This document shows positions 1 through 7,085 of a stretch of 64,000 nucleotides of DNA, in pieces. A program made the position numbers and the translations under genes. Position 1 is the first letter of the stretch, and the number at the start of each line of letters is the position of its first letter. This stretch comes from Bog-950 sp964631835. GTDB lineage: Bacteria; Bacteroidota; Bacteroidia; Chitinophagales; LD1. The stretch is from NCBI GenBank assembly GCA_964631835.1, contig CAZWAD010000003.1, positions 124,001-188,000 on the forward strand. The letters are read 5' to 3'. The notes beneath the pieces are model-generated. The model saw only the letters and a list, made by a program, of their open reading frames with translations. It was not told where the DNA came from and did not search any database.

Positions 1-556
1 CCCCATCAATCTGTGCGTTGTTATAATCAATGGTTGAAATCAGATTATCTATTTTGTTATGAGGCGCAAACATCAGTGCCTCCCAAATCTGTCCTTCCTG
101 AAACTCTCCGTCACCGTGAAGTGAATAAACGATCGAAGAATCTTTGTTTAATTTTTTTGTGAGGGCAGCGCCAATCGCCATACTCATTCCCTGTCCGAGC
201 GAACCTGAAGCAGCGCGCACACCGGGAATATGCTCATGAGTTGCAGGATGTCCTTGTAAACGTGAGTTGATTTTGCGGAAGGTGCTTAATTCTTTTTTGT
301 CAAAATATCCGGCATGAGCCAGCACACTATACCACACCGGGCTGATGTGCCCGTTGCTCAAAAAGAAAACATCTTCACCGATTGCGTCCATAGAAAAATT
401 TTTGTTGTGCTTCATCACCTCAAAGTACAAGGCAACAAAAAATTCGGTGCAACCGAGTGAGCCACCGGGGTGACCGGAGTTTACTGCGTGAACCATTCTT
501 ACAATATCTCTCCGAACCTGTGAACAGATTTTCTTTAATTCTTCAATGGTAGCCAT
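1..556 (-). CDS. Transketolase, N-terminal subunit (partial, C-terminus beyond window)
   Basis: Translation from ATG at 556 gives MATIEELKKICSQVRRDIVR, followed by HAVNSGHPGGSLG and, near the window edge, GDGEFQEGQIWEA with a downstream NNAQIDG. GDG plus a trailing NN is the thiamine-diphosphate/Mg binding motif of transketolases, and SGHPGGSLG is the conserved N-terminal substrate loop. Transketolase moves two-carbon units between sugar phosphates in the non-oxidative pentose phosphate pathway in the cytosol. The reading frame is intact for about 185 residues and runs off the left end, so only the cofactor-binding part is visible. The short form starting MATIEELKK matches the split type, in which the pyrimidine-binding half is a separate gene; that partner would lie outside the window. 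Identity as a transketolase is firm; split versus full length is inferred from the start. Confidence 0.93.
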   Translation of the reverse strand, partial: MATIEELKKICSQVRRDIVRMVHAVNSGHPGGSLGCTEFFVALYFEVMKHNKNFSMDAIGEDVFFLSNGHISPVWYSVLAHAGYFDKKELSTFRKINSRLQGHPATHEHIPGVRAASGSLGQGMSMAIGAALTKKLNKDSSIVYSLHGDGEFQEGQIWEALMFAPHNKIDNLISTIDYNNAQIDG

Positions 557-632
557 GCGCAATATTTTCGGCTAAAATATACGCATGGCTTTACTCACCC
601 TAAAAAGTTTTTAACGGGCGTGGGAAAGGTTA

Positions 633-1310
633 CTATTTATACTTACTCTGCTTGAGCAGGTTAACTCTGAAGCCCAGGTCAGCGCCTAAGAAGTGCTTGT
701 ATTGCCGCCAGTCTTTGCTGATTTTATCCTGCATGCTGAACAGATAATAGTTCGGGCTCAGGAAAATCACACAACGCCCGAATTTTACTTCCGCATTCAG
801 TTCGGCTCCGATTGAGAAGCGGTTCTTCGTTACATTTCTAAGCTTTACAGCCTTATCTGTTTCGCTGTCGCGGTTGAATCCTGTAAATGTTCCTGCGGCA
901 ATTCCCGGGGTAAGTGAAAAATGAGGACGATTTATTACAGCCAATTCTACCAGCGCATAATGTCCGAAGAATTGCGTTTGCGAACTGCTCAGGTAAGTAG
1001 CAAACTGCTCGCGATTCATTAATGGCTGCTGAGCAGGCGACTGATTAATGGGTGCCGAAAAATTATAAAGGAATTGATAGCCCACTCTTAACCGCTTATA
1101 GCCAAACAACAATTCACCTTTAGCTTGTGCCGACCACGCACTCCGGTCTTTGAATACCGCATCGCGCCCTTCGGCTGTCTTTAATCCTTTCAGTTGATTG
1201 TCCGACATCATTACACCGCCACCACCACGCGCACCCAGATATAATTTAACCTGGCTGAATGTCATTGCACTCACCAACAGAAATATGATAATTGAGATTG
1301 AACGTTTCAT
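633..1310 (-). CDS. Predicted outer-membrane beta-barrel protein
   Basis: The 225-residue product begins with a signal peptide (MKRSISIIIFLLVSAMTFSQ) and continues with alternating polar/hydrophobic strands rich in aromatic and glycine residues (LYLGARGGGG, FGYKRLRVGYQFLYN, FSIGAELNAEVKFG, ending HFLGADLGFRVNLL), the pattern of a small 8- to 10-stranded outer-membrane barrel. No catalytic motif is visible. It sits between the transketolase gene, 76 bp downstream on the same strand, and a 440-bp gap before the TonB receptor, and does not look like part of an evident operon. A transport or structural surface role is plausible but cannot be assigned. Confidence 0.7.
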   Translation of the reverse strand: MKRSISIIIFLLVSAMTFSQVKLYLGARGGGGVMMSDNQLKGLKTAEGRDAVFKDRSAWSAQAKGELLFGYKRLRVGYQFLYNFSAPINQSPAQQPLMNREQFATYLSSSQTQFFGHYALVELAVINRPHFSLTPGIAAGTFTGFNRDSETDKAVKLRNVTKNRFSIGAELNAEVKFGRCVIFLSPNYYLFSMQDKISKDWRQYKHFLGADLGFRVNLLKQSKYK

Positions 1311-1751
1311 AAGAATAAATTTTAGGTAGTTTCTTTTTCATACGCCAACATTTATATAAATACTTCTCATCCATATTCATACAACGCTGCCTGTTTTGCT
1401 TTTATTGCCTGTAAAACCCCCAATTTTGAAATTCCGGGGTTTCCAGTCCTGAACTAGGGGAGGCGGAAAAAGTCTGTTTTCGATGGATTTAACACAAAAG
1501 CACTTGTACATGTGACACTAAGAAACTTACAGTGGATACTTACAAGAAAACATGGGGTGCTAAATCAATACAGAGTTTGGTATGTTCAAAAGGATTTACT
1601 CCTTACTTTGTTGGTTCTCTGAAATGATAAGTTTAAATCCTTTAGTCCGCGAAACCTGGGCTTTGCGTTTTTTCTCACGGGTTGGGGTTTTCACTTCCTG
1701 AATTTTTTCCCTCACCTTCTTATTCAGTATAATACCCTGGTAACTTTAAAC
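1311..1751. other. Intergenic stretch with an orphan short reading frame and a weak hairpin
   Basis: This 440-bp gap holds no convincing gene. On the minus strand a frame open from a stop at the end of the TonB receptor reads about 39 residues from a GTG at 1715 to a TAA at 1596; the product is Lys-rich (VREKIQEVKTPTREKKRKAQ) and lacks an ATG or a recognisable family, so it may be a relic. At 1417-1440 an imperfect inverted repeat CCCC..AATTT/AAATT..GGGG, followed on the minus strand by a short T-rich run, could be a weak terminator for the receptor gene. A near-palindrome CACTTGTACATGTG lies around 1501-1514. Nothing else is supported. Confidence 0.3.
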
Positions 1752-3995
1752 TCAGAACTTAACCCCGAGGCTGATGTACCAATTTCTGCCATCAGCCGGC
1801 AGAAGACCGGGGCCGGGATAACCGCCTGCCCTGCGCGTAGCATAATGTTCATCGGCAAGGTTAGTTACACCGCCACGCACATTTACATACTTGGTAATCT
1901 GGAGTGCGGCCGATAAATCCATTACAAAATAGGAAGGCAGCTTGCCGGTTTGAGCATTAGCCGTAGGAAGTTCGGTGTTTGATGCATCCGTATAAATTTC
2001 GTCCACCCAGTTCACCTGGTACGTAACCGAAAATATCCGGTAAGTGTAAGTGGCTCCGAACCGGTTTACAAACCGGGGCGCATATTCCACCCGCTTGTTT
2101 TTCAAATTGCTTTCTTCCAGTTGCGAAGTGGAAGTGTTGTAGGATACAATCCTGAAGTTGGTGTACCTGGCATCTACAAAAGCACAGGAAGCAAACACAC
2201 TCAAATGACCGGCTATTTTATGAATGTTGAAAGCGGTGAAAGGGTCTATTTCCACATATCCCTCAAAGCCGCGGTGATGTGCCGTTCCTAAGTTAGTGCG
2301 GTACTGGTAAGCCGTGTTGTTTTCTCTAAGTTGGGTAATCGTTCCTATTTTATTGGAGTAGAAAATGTAAAAACCGTTCACATCGAAGTTAAACCAGTCG
2401 CCAATGCTGCCGCGGTAACCGAGGTCGGCATTAAACCCTGAAGCATCTTTCAGTTTGGTATCTATGCTATCAGTGGTAGCGGGAGGAGTCAGGTCCGAAA
2501 ACTGAACAGGACGGTATGCCTGTGCAAAGTTTCCGTACAGGAATGTTTTGCCAACCGGGTTGTATTCAATACCGGCACCGGCAAGAAAAACCACCCGTGT
2601 CCTGTTTTGGCCGGCAATCCGGTTTTCAGTTCCGTCTGACTTATAGTTTAATCTGCCTTCGGCACCGGTGTTCAGAATTTCAAAACGAATGCCCTGGGTA
2701 ATTTTCAGTGCCGGTGTTACCTGAAACAAATTTTCAGCAAACAAGGCAGCGTTGTGTGTGGTAAATTGCAAATGACGGACAAAAGTAGAATCCTGAAGAT
2801 TGAGGTTGAAGTCTGTTCCTTTATCGCCTTTACCGGAGCCCCTGCGGTTAGTGTTTCCGTAAAAATATTTTACTCCCATGGCAATAGCATGGGGCTGCTT
2901 GAAGGCTTTGTATTTCATCAGATGGCGAACTTCAATACCCGCATTGCGGTATGCATCGCGGTCAAGCTGCCTGCTTTGATATTCACCGGTAGTTAAATTC
3001 AAATTATCAGGAAGGTACGCTGCTTTTGTAAACCCAACGCTGTTTCTTTCCCCAATAATTCCATTGGCTTTTACCGACATGATATGGTTTTCATTAAACT
3101 GAATTTGCATGCTGAGTGCCGGAATCATCCACGGAACATTAAACCAGTTTCGCGAACGAAAACTTTGCTGCGGGTCAACTTTGAAAAGCGAATCGGTAAG
3201 TCCTCCCGGTTGCTGACACACATAATTCATGTACGAAAATTCAGCGCCAAGCGTAATCTTTTTAGTTGCTGCATACTGAAAATTCACGTAGCCGGAGTGA
3301 ATTTGATAATCATTGTTTTTTCGCCATCCGTCTGCTTTGCGATATTGATAAAACCCGAAGTATTTGAATTTACCCACGGTACCGCCCAGCGAATTGTAAC
3401 TGCTGAACAGCCCGTAGCTGCCCATCGCATTCCGGGTTTCAACTTCTACTTTCTTATTGTCGGGTGCTTTGCGGAGAATGTAATTCATCATACCTCCAAA
3501 GTGCGGACCGAATTGAAGTGATGAAGTGCCGCGCACTACATTTATTTTTTCAACTGCCTCCAATGGCGGGTTGTAATATGATTCCGGATAACCAAACGGG
3601 TCGGCAGCAACATCAAATCCGTTCTGGCGCACATTAAACTCCCAGCTGCGGTTAGGACTAAGCCCCCTGCATGAAACATTGATTTGAATGCCCGAAGCAT
3701 CGTTTTCCCATACCGATATTCCTGCCAGTTTGCCAAAAACCTGGCGTGCATTATTGGTTATAACGTTTGCGTTGGTTCTGTCTAAATGAAGGATATCGCT
3801 TTTTTTAGCGGCAAAAACAGTTTGCTCTTCAACCGCTTCGGACCGCGAAACGGTATTCAGGTTTCGGGTTTCACTTATCAGAACATCTTTCAACACATGG
3901 CTTTTTGTTTTGCCCGTTGAGTCATTTTTGTTTTGTGCCGAAACGAAAACAATTGGAAAAGAAACCAGGGAGAGCAGTACAACAAAGAATTTCAT
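1752..3995 (-). CDS. TonB-dependent outer-membrane receptor (siderophore/iron-complex type)
   Basis: A 747-residue protein with a signal peptide (MKFFVVLLSLVSFPIVFVSAQ), a plug domain around residues 55-175 (VLKDVLISET, IQINVSCRGLSPNRSWEFNVRQNG, INVVRGTSSLQFGPHFGGMMNYI) and a C-terminal 22-strand-type barrel ending in the aromatic NWYISLGVKF. Such receptors import iron chelates, cobalamin or other ligands across the outer membrane using TonB-ExbBD energy; the plug resembles the FecA/iron-citrate branch, but the ligand cannot be read from sequence. The N-terminus lacks a carboxypeptidase-like repeat, so it is not a SusC-type glycan receptor. No sigma/anti-sigma pair is adjacent. It has its own promoter (4035-4064), separate from the upstream small RNA candidate and dnaK. 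Confidence 0.9.
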   Translation of the reverse strand: MKFFVVLLSLVSFPIVFVSAQNKNDSTGKTKSHVLKDVLISETRNLNTVSRSEAVEEQTVFAAKKSDILHLDRTNANVITNNARQVFGKLAGISVWENDASGIQINVSCRGLSPNRSWEFNVRQNGFDVAADPFGYPESYYNPPLEAVEKINVVRGTSSLQFGPHFGGMMNYILRKAPDNKKVEVETRNAMGSYGLFSSYNSLGGTVGKFKYFGFYQYRKADGWRKNNDYQIHSGYVNFQYAATKKITLGAEFSYMNYVCQQPGGLTDSLFKVDPQQSFRSRNWFNVPWMIPALSMQIQFNENHIMSVKANGIIGERNSVGFTKAAYLPDNLNLTTGEYQSRQLDRDAYRNAGIEVRHLMKYKAFKQPHAIAMGVKYFYGNTNRRGSGKGDKGTDFNLNLQDSTFVRHLQFTTHNAALFAENLFQVTPALKITQGIRFEILNTGAEGRLNYKSDGTENRIAGQNRTRVVFLAGAGIEYNPVGKTFLYGNFAQAYRPVQFSDLTPPATTDSIDTKLKDASGFNADLGYRGSIGDWFNFDVNGFYIFYSNKIGTITQLRENNTAYQYRTNLGTAHHRGFEGYVEIDPFTAFNIHKIAGHLSVFASCAFVDARYTNFRIVSYNTSTSQLEESNLKNKRVEYAPRFVNRFGATYTYRIFSVTYQVNWVDEIYTDASNTELPTANAQTGKLPSYFVMDLSAALQITKYVNVRGGVTNLADEHYATRRAGGYPGPGLLPADGRNWYISLGVKF

Positions 3996-4034
3996 AATAC
4001 AATAGTTTTTTATTTAGATTAATTCTAAACAGCG

Positions 4035-4064
4035 CAAATGTAGTTGTGGTTTACAATTATCCAA
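4035..4064 (-). promoter_or_regulatory. Promoter for the TonB-dependent receptor
   Basis: On the minus strand TTG (4062-4064) and TACATTTG (4035-4042) are separated by 19 bp, fitting the Bacteroidota primary-sigma consensus TTG-N19..21-TAnnTTTG. Transcription would start close to 4028, giving a roughly 30-nt 5' leader. It lies downstream of the terminator at 4101-4129, so the receptor can be transcribed independently of the upstream RNA. Confidence 0.6.
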
Positions 4065-4100
4065 ACTTATGAGCATAAAAACCTGATGATTTTAATCAGG

Positions 4101-4129
4101 AAAAAAAATCCCCCCGATTTCTCGGAGGG
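4101..4129 (-). terminator. Intrinsic terminator of the small RNA candidate
   Basis: On the minus strand CCCTCCGA-GAAA-TCGGGGGG forms an 8-bp stem (one U-G) with a GAAA tetraloop (4110-4129), followed by A and eight T (4101-4109). The T tract exists only in the minus direction. A second small inverted repeat (CCTGAT/ATCAGG, 4082-4100) lies immediately beyond. Confidence 0.85.
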
Positions 4130-4194
4130 ACCGTCACCTATGGTGGTAACCATGGCAACATCCAACAGTATCTTTAGAAGCAATCTTCTCTTGC
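4101..4194 (-). ncRNA. Candidate stand-alone small RNA (about 95 nt)
   Basis: This segment between dnaK and the TonB receptor has all parts of a small transcription unit: a consensus promoter just upstream (4200-4229), three successive hairpins, and an intrinsic terminator. Hairpin A is AGAAG/CTTCT with a 4-nt loop (4176-4189). Hairpin B (4133-4159) pairs GTTGCC-ATGGT with ACCAT-A-GGTGAC around a TACC loop, 11 bp with one bulged A and two G-U pairs. Hairpin C is the terminator. No family is recognised: it lacks the SRP GGAAGG core and any B12 or TPP box. A 28-codon frame starting MVTTIGDGP overlaps it and superficially recalls a threonine leader peptide, but the receptor has its own promoter past the terminator, so an attenuator is less likely than an independent RNA. 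Promoter and folds are seen; function is unknown. Confidence 0.5.
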
Positions 4195-4199
4195 GGGTG

Positions 4200-4229
4200 C
4201 AAACCTATTTTGTAAATGGCATATATCAA
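4200..4229 (-). promoter_or_regulatory. Promoter for the small RNA candidate
   Basis: Minus-strand TTG (4227-4229), exactly 19 bp, then TAGGTTTG (4200-4207): a full match to the Bacteroidota TTG-N19..21-TAnnTTTG promoter. Predicted start of transcription is near 4194, about 65 nt before the terminator stem. Confidence 0.6.
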
Positions 4230-4280
4230 AACTTTCGGGTGTGCTAAATAATGGATTTAACTATTTTATTTCCCGGTCAT

Positions 4281-4307
4281 AAAAAAAGGCAGGACTTATC
4301 CTGCCTT
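4281..4307 (-). terminator. Intrinsic terminator of dnaK
   Basis: A perfect 9-bp stem AAGGCAGGA/TCCTGCCTT with a 4-nt loop (4286-4307) is followed on the minus strand by a run of seven T (4281-4287). It lies 22 bp past the dnaK stop codon and separates dnaK from the small RNA promoter. Confidence 0.88.
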
Positions 4308-4329
4308 AACAAACCACCCTTATTCAGAA

Positions 4330-6246
4330 TTACTTCTTGTCATCTTTAACCTCTTCGTAGGGAACATCCTGAACGTTATCGTTTCCAGCGGTGGAGCTGG
4401 TATTGGCGCCTGCCTCAGGATTTGCCTGGGTTTGCTGCTGTTGAGTAGCGTTGTAAATATCCTGCGAAGCTGCCTGCCATGCGGTGTTCAGCGTTTCTGC
4501 CGCTTTGTCCATAGCATCGAAATCGTTCGATTCCTTGGCTTTCTTCAAATCAGTCAAAGCTGTTTCAAGGGCTGTTTTCTTATCGGCAGGTATCTTATCG
4601 CCCGCTTCAGCCATCTGTTTTTCAGTCTGGAAGATGAGCGAGTCAACCATATTGGCTTTCTCTGCCTGTTCGCGTGCTTTTTTGTCTGCATCTTCGTTGG
4701 CTTTTGCCTCATTCTTCATCTTTTCAATTTCCTCTTTTGAAAGACCGCTGTTAGCTTCTATACGGATACTTTGCTCCTTGCCTGTTCCTTTATCCTTGGC
4801 ATGAACATGAACTATACCGTTGCTGTCAATATCAAAGGTAACTTCAATTTGAGGAGTTCCTCTCATGGCAGGCGGAATACCATCGAGGTGGAAGCGCCCG
4901 AGCGTACGGTTGTCTTTCGCCATGGCTCTTTCGCCCTGCAACACATGTATTTCAACCGAAGGCTGGTTATCCTGTGCCGTGGTGAACACCTGCGATTTTT
5001 TTGTAGGAATGGTTGAATTGGAGTCAATCAGCTTGGTCATTACGCCTCCGAGGGTTTCAAGACCGAGAGAAAGAGGTGTTACATCCACCAGCACGATATT
5101 ATCTTTCACATCACCGCTCAGGATACCGCCCTGAATGGCTGCACCTACTGCCACCACCTCATCGGGGTTAACGCCTTTGGAAGGTTTCTTGCCAAAGAAC
5201 TTCTCCACTACTTCCTGAATTTTAGGAATACGGGTAGAGCCGCCCACCAGAATTACATCGTGAATATCGGATGCTGAGTAACCAGCATCTTTCAATGCCT
5301 GGCGGCAAGGTTCCAAAGTTCTTTGAACCAGGTTATCGGTAAGTTGCTCAAATTTCGCTCTTGTTAATTTCCGAACCAGGTGTTTAGGCACTCCGTCAAC
5401 CGCAGTAATATACGGCAGGTTGATTTCCGTTTCCTGCGAAGACGACAATTCAATTTTTGCCTTTTCGGCAGCTTCTTTCAAACGCTGGTGAGCCATGGGG
5501 TCTTTACGCAAATCCACCCTTTCATCTTTCTGGAATTCGGTTGCCAGCCATTCAATAATTTCATGGTCGAAGTCATCGCCACCGAGGTGAGTATCACCGT
5601 TGGTTGACTTTACTTCAAATACTCCATCGCCCATTTCAAGAATGGAAATATCGAAAGTACCGCCACCGAGGTCATACACCGCCACTTTCATATCGCGGTG
5701 CTGCTTATCCAAACCATAAGCAAGCGCTGCGGCTGTGGGTTCGTTGATAATTCTTTTTACGTTTAAACCGGCTATTTCCCCAGCTTCTTTGGTAGCCTGG
5801 CGCTGTGCATCGTTAAAGTAAGCGGGTACGGTAATTACCGCATCGGTAACTGTTTGCCCCAGGTAATCTTCGGCAGTCTTTTTCATTTTTTGAAGAACCA
5901 CAGCCGAAAGTTCTTGAGCTGTGTAAAGCCGCCCGTCAATATCCACCCGCACGGTGTCGTTATCGCCTTTTACTACTTTGTAAGGTACACGGCTGATTTC
6001 TTTTCCCGCCTCGCTAAAGCGCAGGCCCATGAACCGCTTAATAGAGAAAATGGTTTTAAGCGGGTTGGTAATTGCCTGTCGCTTTGCCGGGTCGCCTACC
6101 TTGCGCTCGCCATTTGGCAAAAAGCCTATGATACTCGGTGTGGTTCTCCTGCCCTCGTCATTCTGAATCACAATCGGGTCGCTGCCCTCCATTACCGCCA
6201 CACACGAGTTGGTCGTTCCTAAGTCTATTCCTATTATTTTTCCCAT
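4330..6246 (-). CDS. dnaK: Molecular chaperone DnaK (Hsp70)
   Basis: The 638-residue product carries all three Hsp70 signatures: IGIDLGTTNSCV at the N-terminus, VYDLGGGTFDISIL around residue 195, and VILVGGSTRIPKIQEVV around residue 335. The nucleotide-binding domain spans about 1-385, the substrate-binding beta domain about 390-500 and the helical lid follows; the tail ends NVQDVPYEEVKDDKK, the usual bacterial form of the C-terminus. DnaK binds exposed hydrophobic segments and refolds proteins with DnaJ and GrpE in an ATP-driven cycle; neither partner gene is next to it here. Length is standard. It has its own terminator. The upstream region has no TAnnTTTG box but does contain a degenerate -24/-12-like element. 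Confidence 0.98.
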   Translation of the reverse strand: MGKIIGIDLGTTNSCVAVMEGSDPIVIQNDEGRRTTPSIIGFLPNGERKVGDPAKRQAITNPLKTIFSIKRFMGLRFSEAGKEISRVPYKVVKGDNDTVRVDIDGRLYTAQELSAVVLQKMKKTAEDYLGQTVTDAVITVPAYFNDAQRQATKEAGEIAGLNVKRIINEPTAAALAYGLDKQHRDMKVAVYDLGGGTFDISILEMGDGVFEVKSTNGDTHLGGDDFDHEIIEWLATEFQKDERVDLRKDPMAHQRLKEAAEKAKIELSSSQETEINLPYITAVDGVPKHLVRKLTRAKFEQLTDNLVQRTLEPCRQALKDAGYSASDIHDVILVGGSTRIPKIQEVVEKFFGKKPSKGVNPDEVVAVGAAIQGGILSGDVKDNIVLVDVTPLSLGLETLGGVMTKLIDSNSTIPTKKSQVFTTAQDNQPSVEIHVLQGERAMAKDNRTLGRFHLDGIPPAMRGTPQIEVTFDIDSNGIVHVHAKDKGTGKEQSIRIEANSGLSKEEIEKMKNEAKANEDADKKAREQAEKANMVDSLIFQTEKQMAEAGDKIPADKKTALETALTDLKKAKESNDFDAMDKAAETLNTAWQAASQDIYNATQQQQTQANPEAGANTSSTAGNDNVQDVPYEEVKDDKK

Positions 6247-6278
6247 TTGTTTAGTTTTTTATGTTTCTCCCATTTACT

Positions 6279-6292
6279 CAATCATTGTGCCG
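6279..6292 (-). promoter_or_regulatory. Possible sigma-54-like promoter upstream of dnaK
   Basis: On the minus strand CGGCAC (6287-6292) and TTG (6279-6281) are spaced as in the -24/-12 element TGGCAC-N5-TTGC, but the invariant C after TTG is an A. A TGACATTTTG-type string lies about 15 bp upstream (6306-6320). This is a suggestion only, made because no housekeeping promoter is visible in front of the gene. Confidence 0.2.
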
Positions 6293-6395
6293 CGGGCGGT
6301 TAACATGACATTTTGGGGCATTTGGGCGGCTAAGTGCCTGAAAGAAAGGGCAATTTGTCAGTATTTGAGCGGAAGCAGGCGACATACTTCCCAAA

Positions 6396-6710
6396 GCCGC
6401 GACTTCAGGAACGAAAGCCGCGAATGTACTTGCTGAAGTCGCGTACTTCGCATCGAAAGCCGCGAATGTACTTGCCGAAGCCGCGTACTCTGCACCGAAA
6501 GCTGCGAATGTACATGCTAAAGTCGCGTACTCCGCATCGAAAGCCGTGTATATACATGCTGAAGCCGCGTACTCCGCATCGAAAGCTGCGAATGCACTTG
6601 CTGAAGCCGCGTACTTCGCATCGAAAGTCGTGCATATACATGCTGATGCCGTGTACTCTGTATCGAAAGCCGTGGATATACATGCCGAAGCCGCAGCTTC
6701 GGGAACTAAA
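6396..6710. repeat. Tandem array, fifteen 21-bp units (42-bp higher-order period)
   Basis: Exactly 315 bp, fifteen 21-bp units without a single indel. Units alternate between a type like GCCGCGAATGTACTTGCTGAA and a type like GTCGCGTACTTCGCATCGAAA, so the true period from 6417 on is 42 bp. The first unit (6396-6416) and the last half-unit (6690-6710) are a distinct variant, with TCxGGAACnAAA, so the array is flanked by matching end units. Because 21 is a multiple of three, several frames are open on both strands (for example a 14-residue AANVLAEAAYSASK-like repeat on plus). Differences between copies are mostly C/T transitions at all three codon positions, which argues against a coding role. 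Confidence 0.85.
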
Positions 6711-6969
6711 GCAGGGGGAGGGGAGTTTTGCTAAACGTGTAAATTCCGGGCTTTGGCCCGCTCCATCCCTCCCGAAGGTTGGGGCGTTGCGCATAACTGT
6801 TTGATTGTTTGAACAGCCGCCAGAGGCAGGGCGGGAGGATAAGTTGTTGCAACAATATTGTTTTGTTACTAGAAACACAGAAACTAAGCAGGAGAAGTTA
6901 TGTGGTTTGGAGTTTTGTTTTATCATTTGTAAAGGATACGCGCATTTTATTTCACTTAACACCTGAACA
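6711..6969. other. Intergenic spacer without a supported gene
   Basis: After the repeat array the sequence holds a short GC-rich stretch (GGGCTTTGGCCCGCTCC and CTCCCGAAGGTTGGGGCG, around 6750-6785), a CCGCC/GGCGG inverted repeat near 6820-6835, and a perfect 12-bp palindrome TTGTTGCAACAA at 6844-6855. None is tied to a known element. The minus-strand frame across this region continues into the repeat array and shows no protein-like features. Confidence 0.35.
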
Positions 6970-7068
6970 ATGCAAGTGAAGTTTTATTTTTTGTTGGTTT
7001 TTGTTGGGTTGGGGGTACCGGTGGGTGCAGGGGCAGAGTTTGGTACTAATAAATATAGGCTACTTTAA
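6970..7068 (+). CDS. Very short ORF resembling an orphan signal peptide
   Basis: ATG at 6970 opens a 32-residue frame MQVKFYFLLVFVGLGVPVGA followed by GAEFGTNKYRLL and a TAA. It looks like a signal peptide (positive start, hydrophobic core, small residues at a cleavage site) with almost no mature protein. It ends 17 bp before the next gene, itself secreted. It may be a genuine tiny secreted peptide, the 5' relic of a lost gene, or chance. No homolog is recognised. Confidence 0.25.
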   Translation: MQVKFYFLLVFVGLGVPVGAGAEFGTNKYRLL

Positions 7069-7085
7069 CAGATAAATTTTTGTTT

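Noticed and set aside
3996..4329. Cobalamin or TPP riboswitch ahead of the TonB receptor
   Set aside because: No B12 box or thi-box core sequence is present, and the receptor has its own promoter beyond the terminator.
6396..6710. CRISPR array
   Set aside because: Units are contiguous and degenerate without unique spacers, and there are no cas genes.
6711..6790. Integron attC site suggested by GTTGGGGC and GCATAAC strings
   Set aside because: The strings do not fit the GTTRRRY/RYYYAAC core pair and no integrase or cassette structure is present.
6334..6804. Long plus-strand frame (156 residues, KPRMYLLKSRT repeats) across the 21-bp array
   Set aside because: It is open only because the array period is a multiple of three; substitutions between copies show no codon-position bias and the other frames are equally open.
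6405..6962. Minus-strand 185-residue frame (FRCEVRGFSKYIRG repeats) over the same array
   Set aside because: Same reason; the non-repeated N-terminal part has no protein-like features and no signal or domain.
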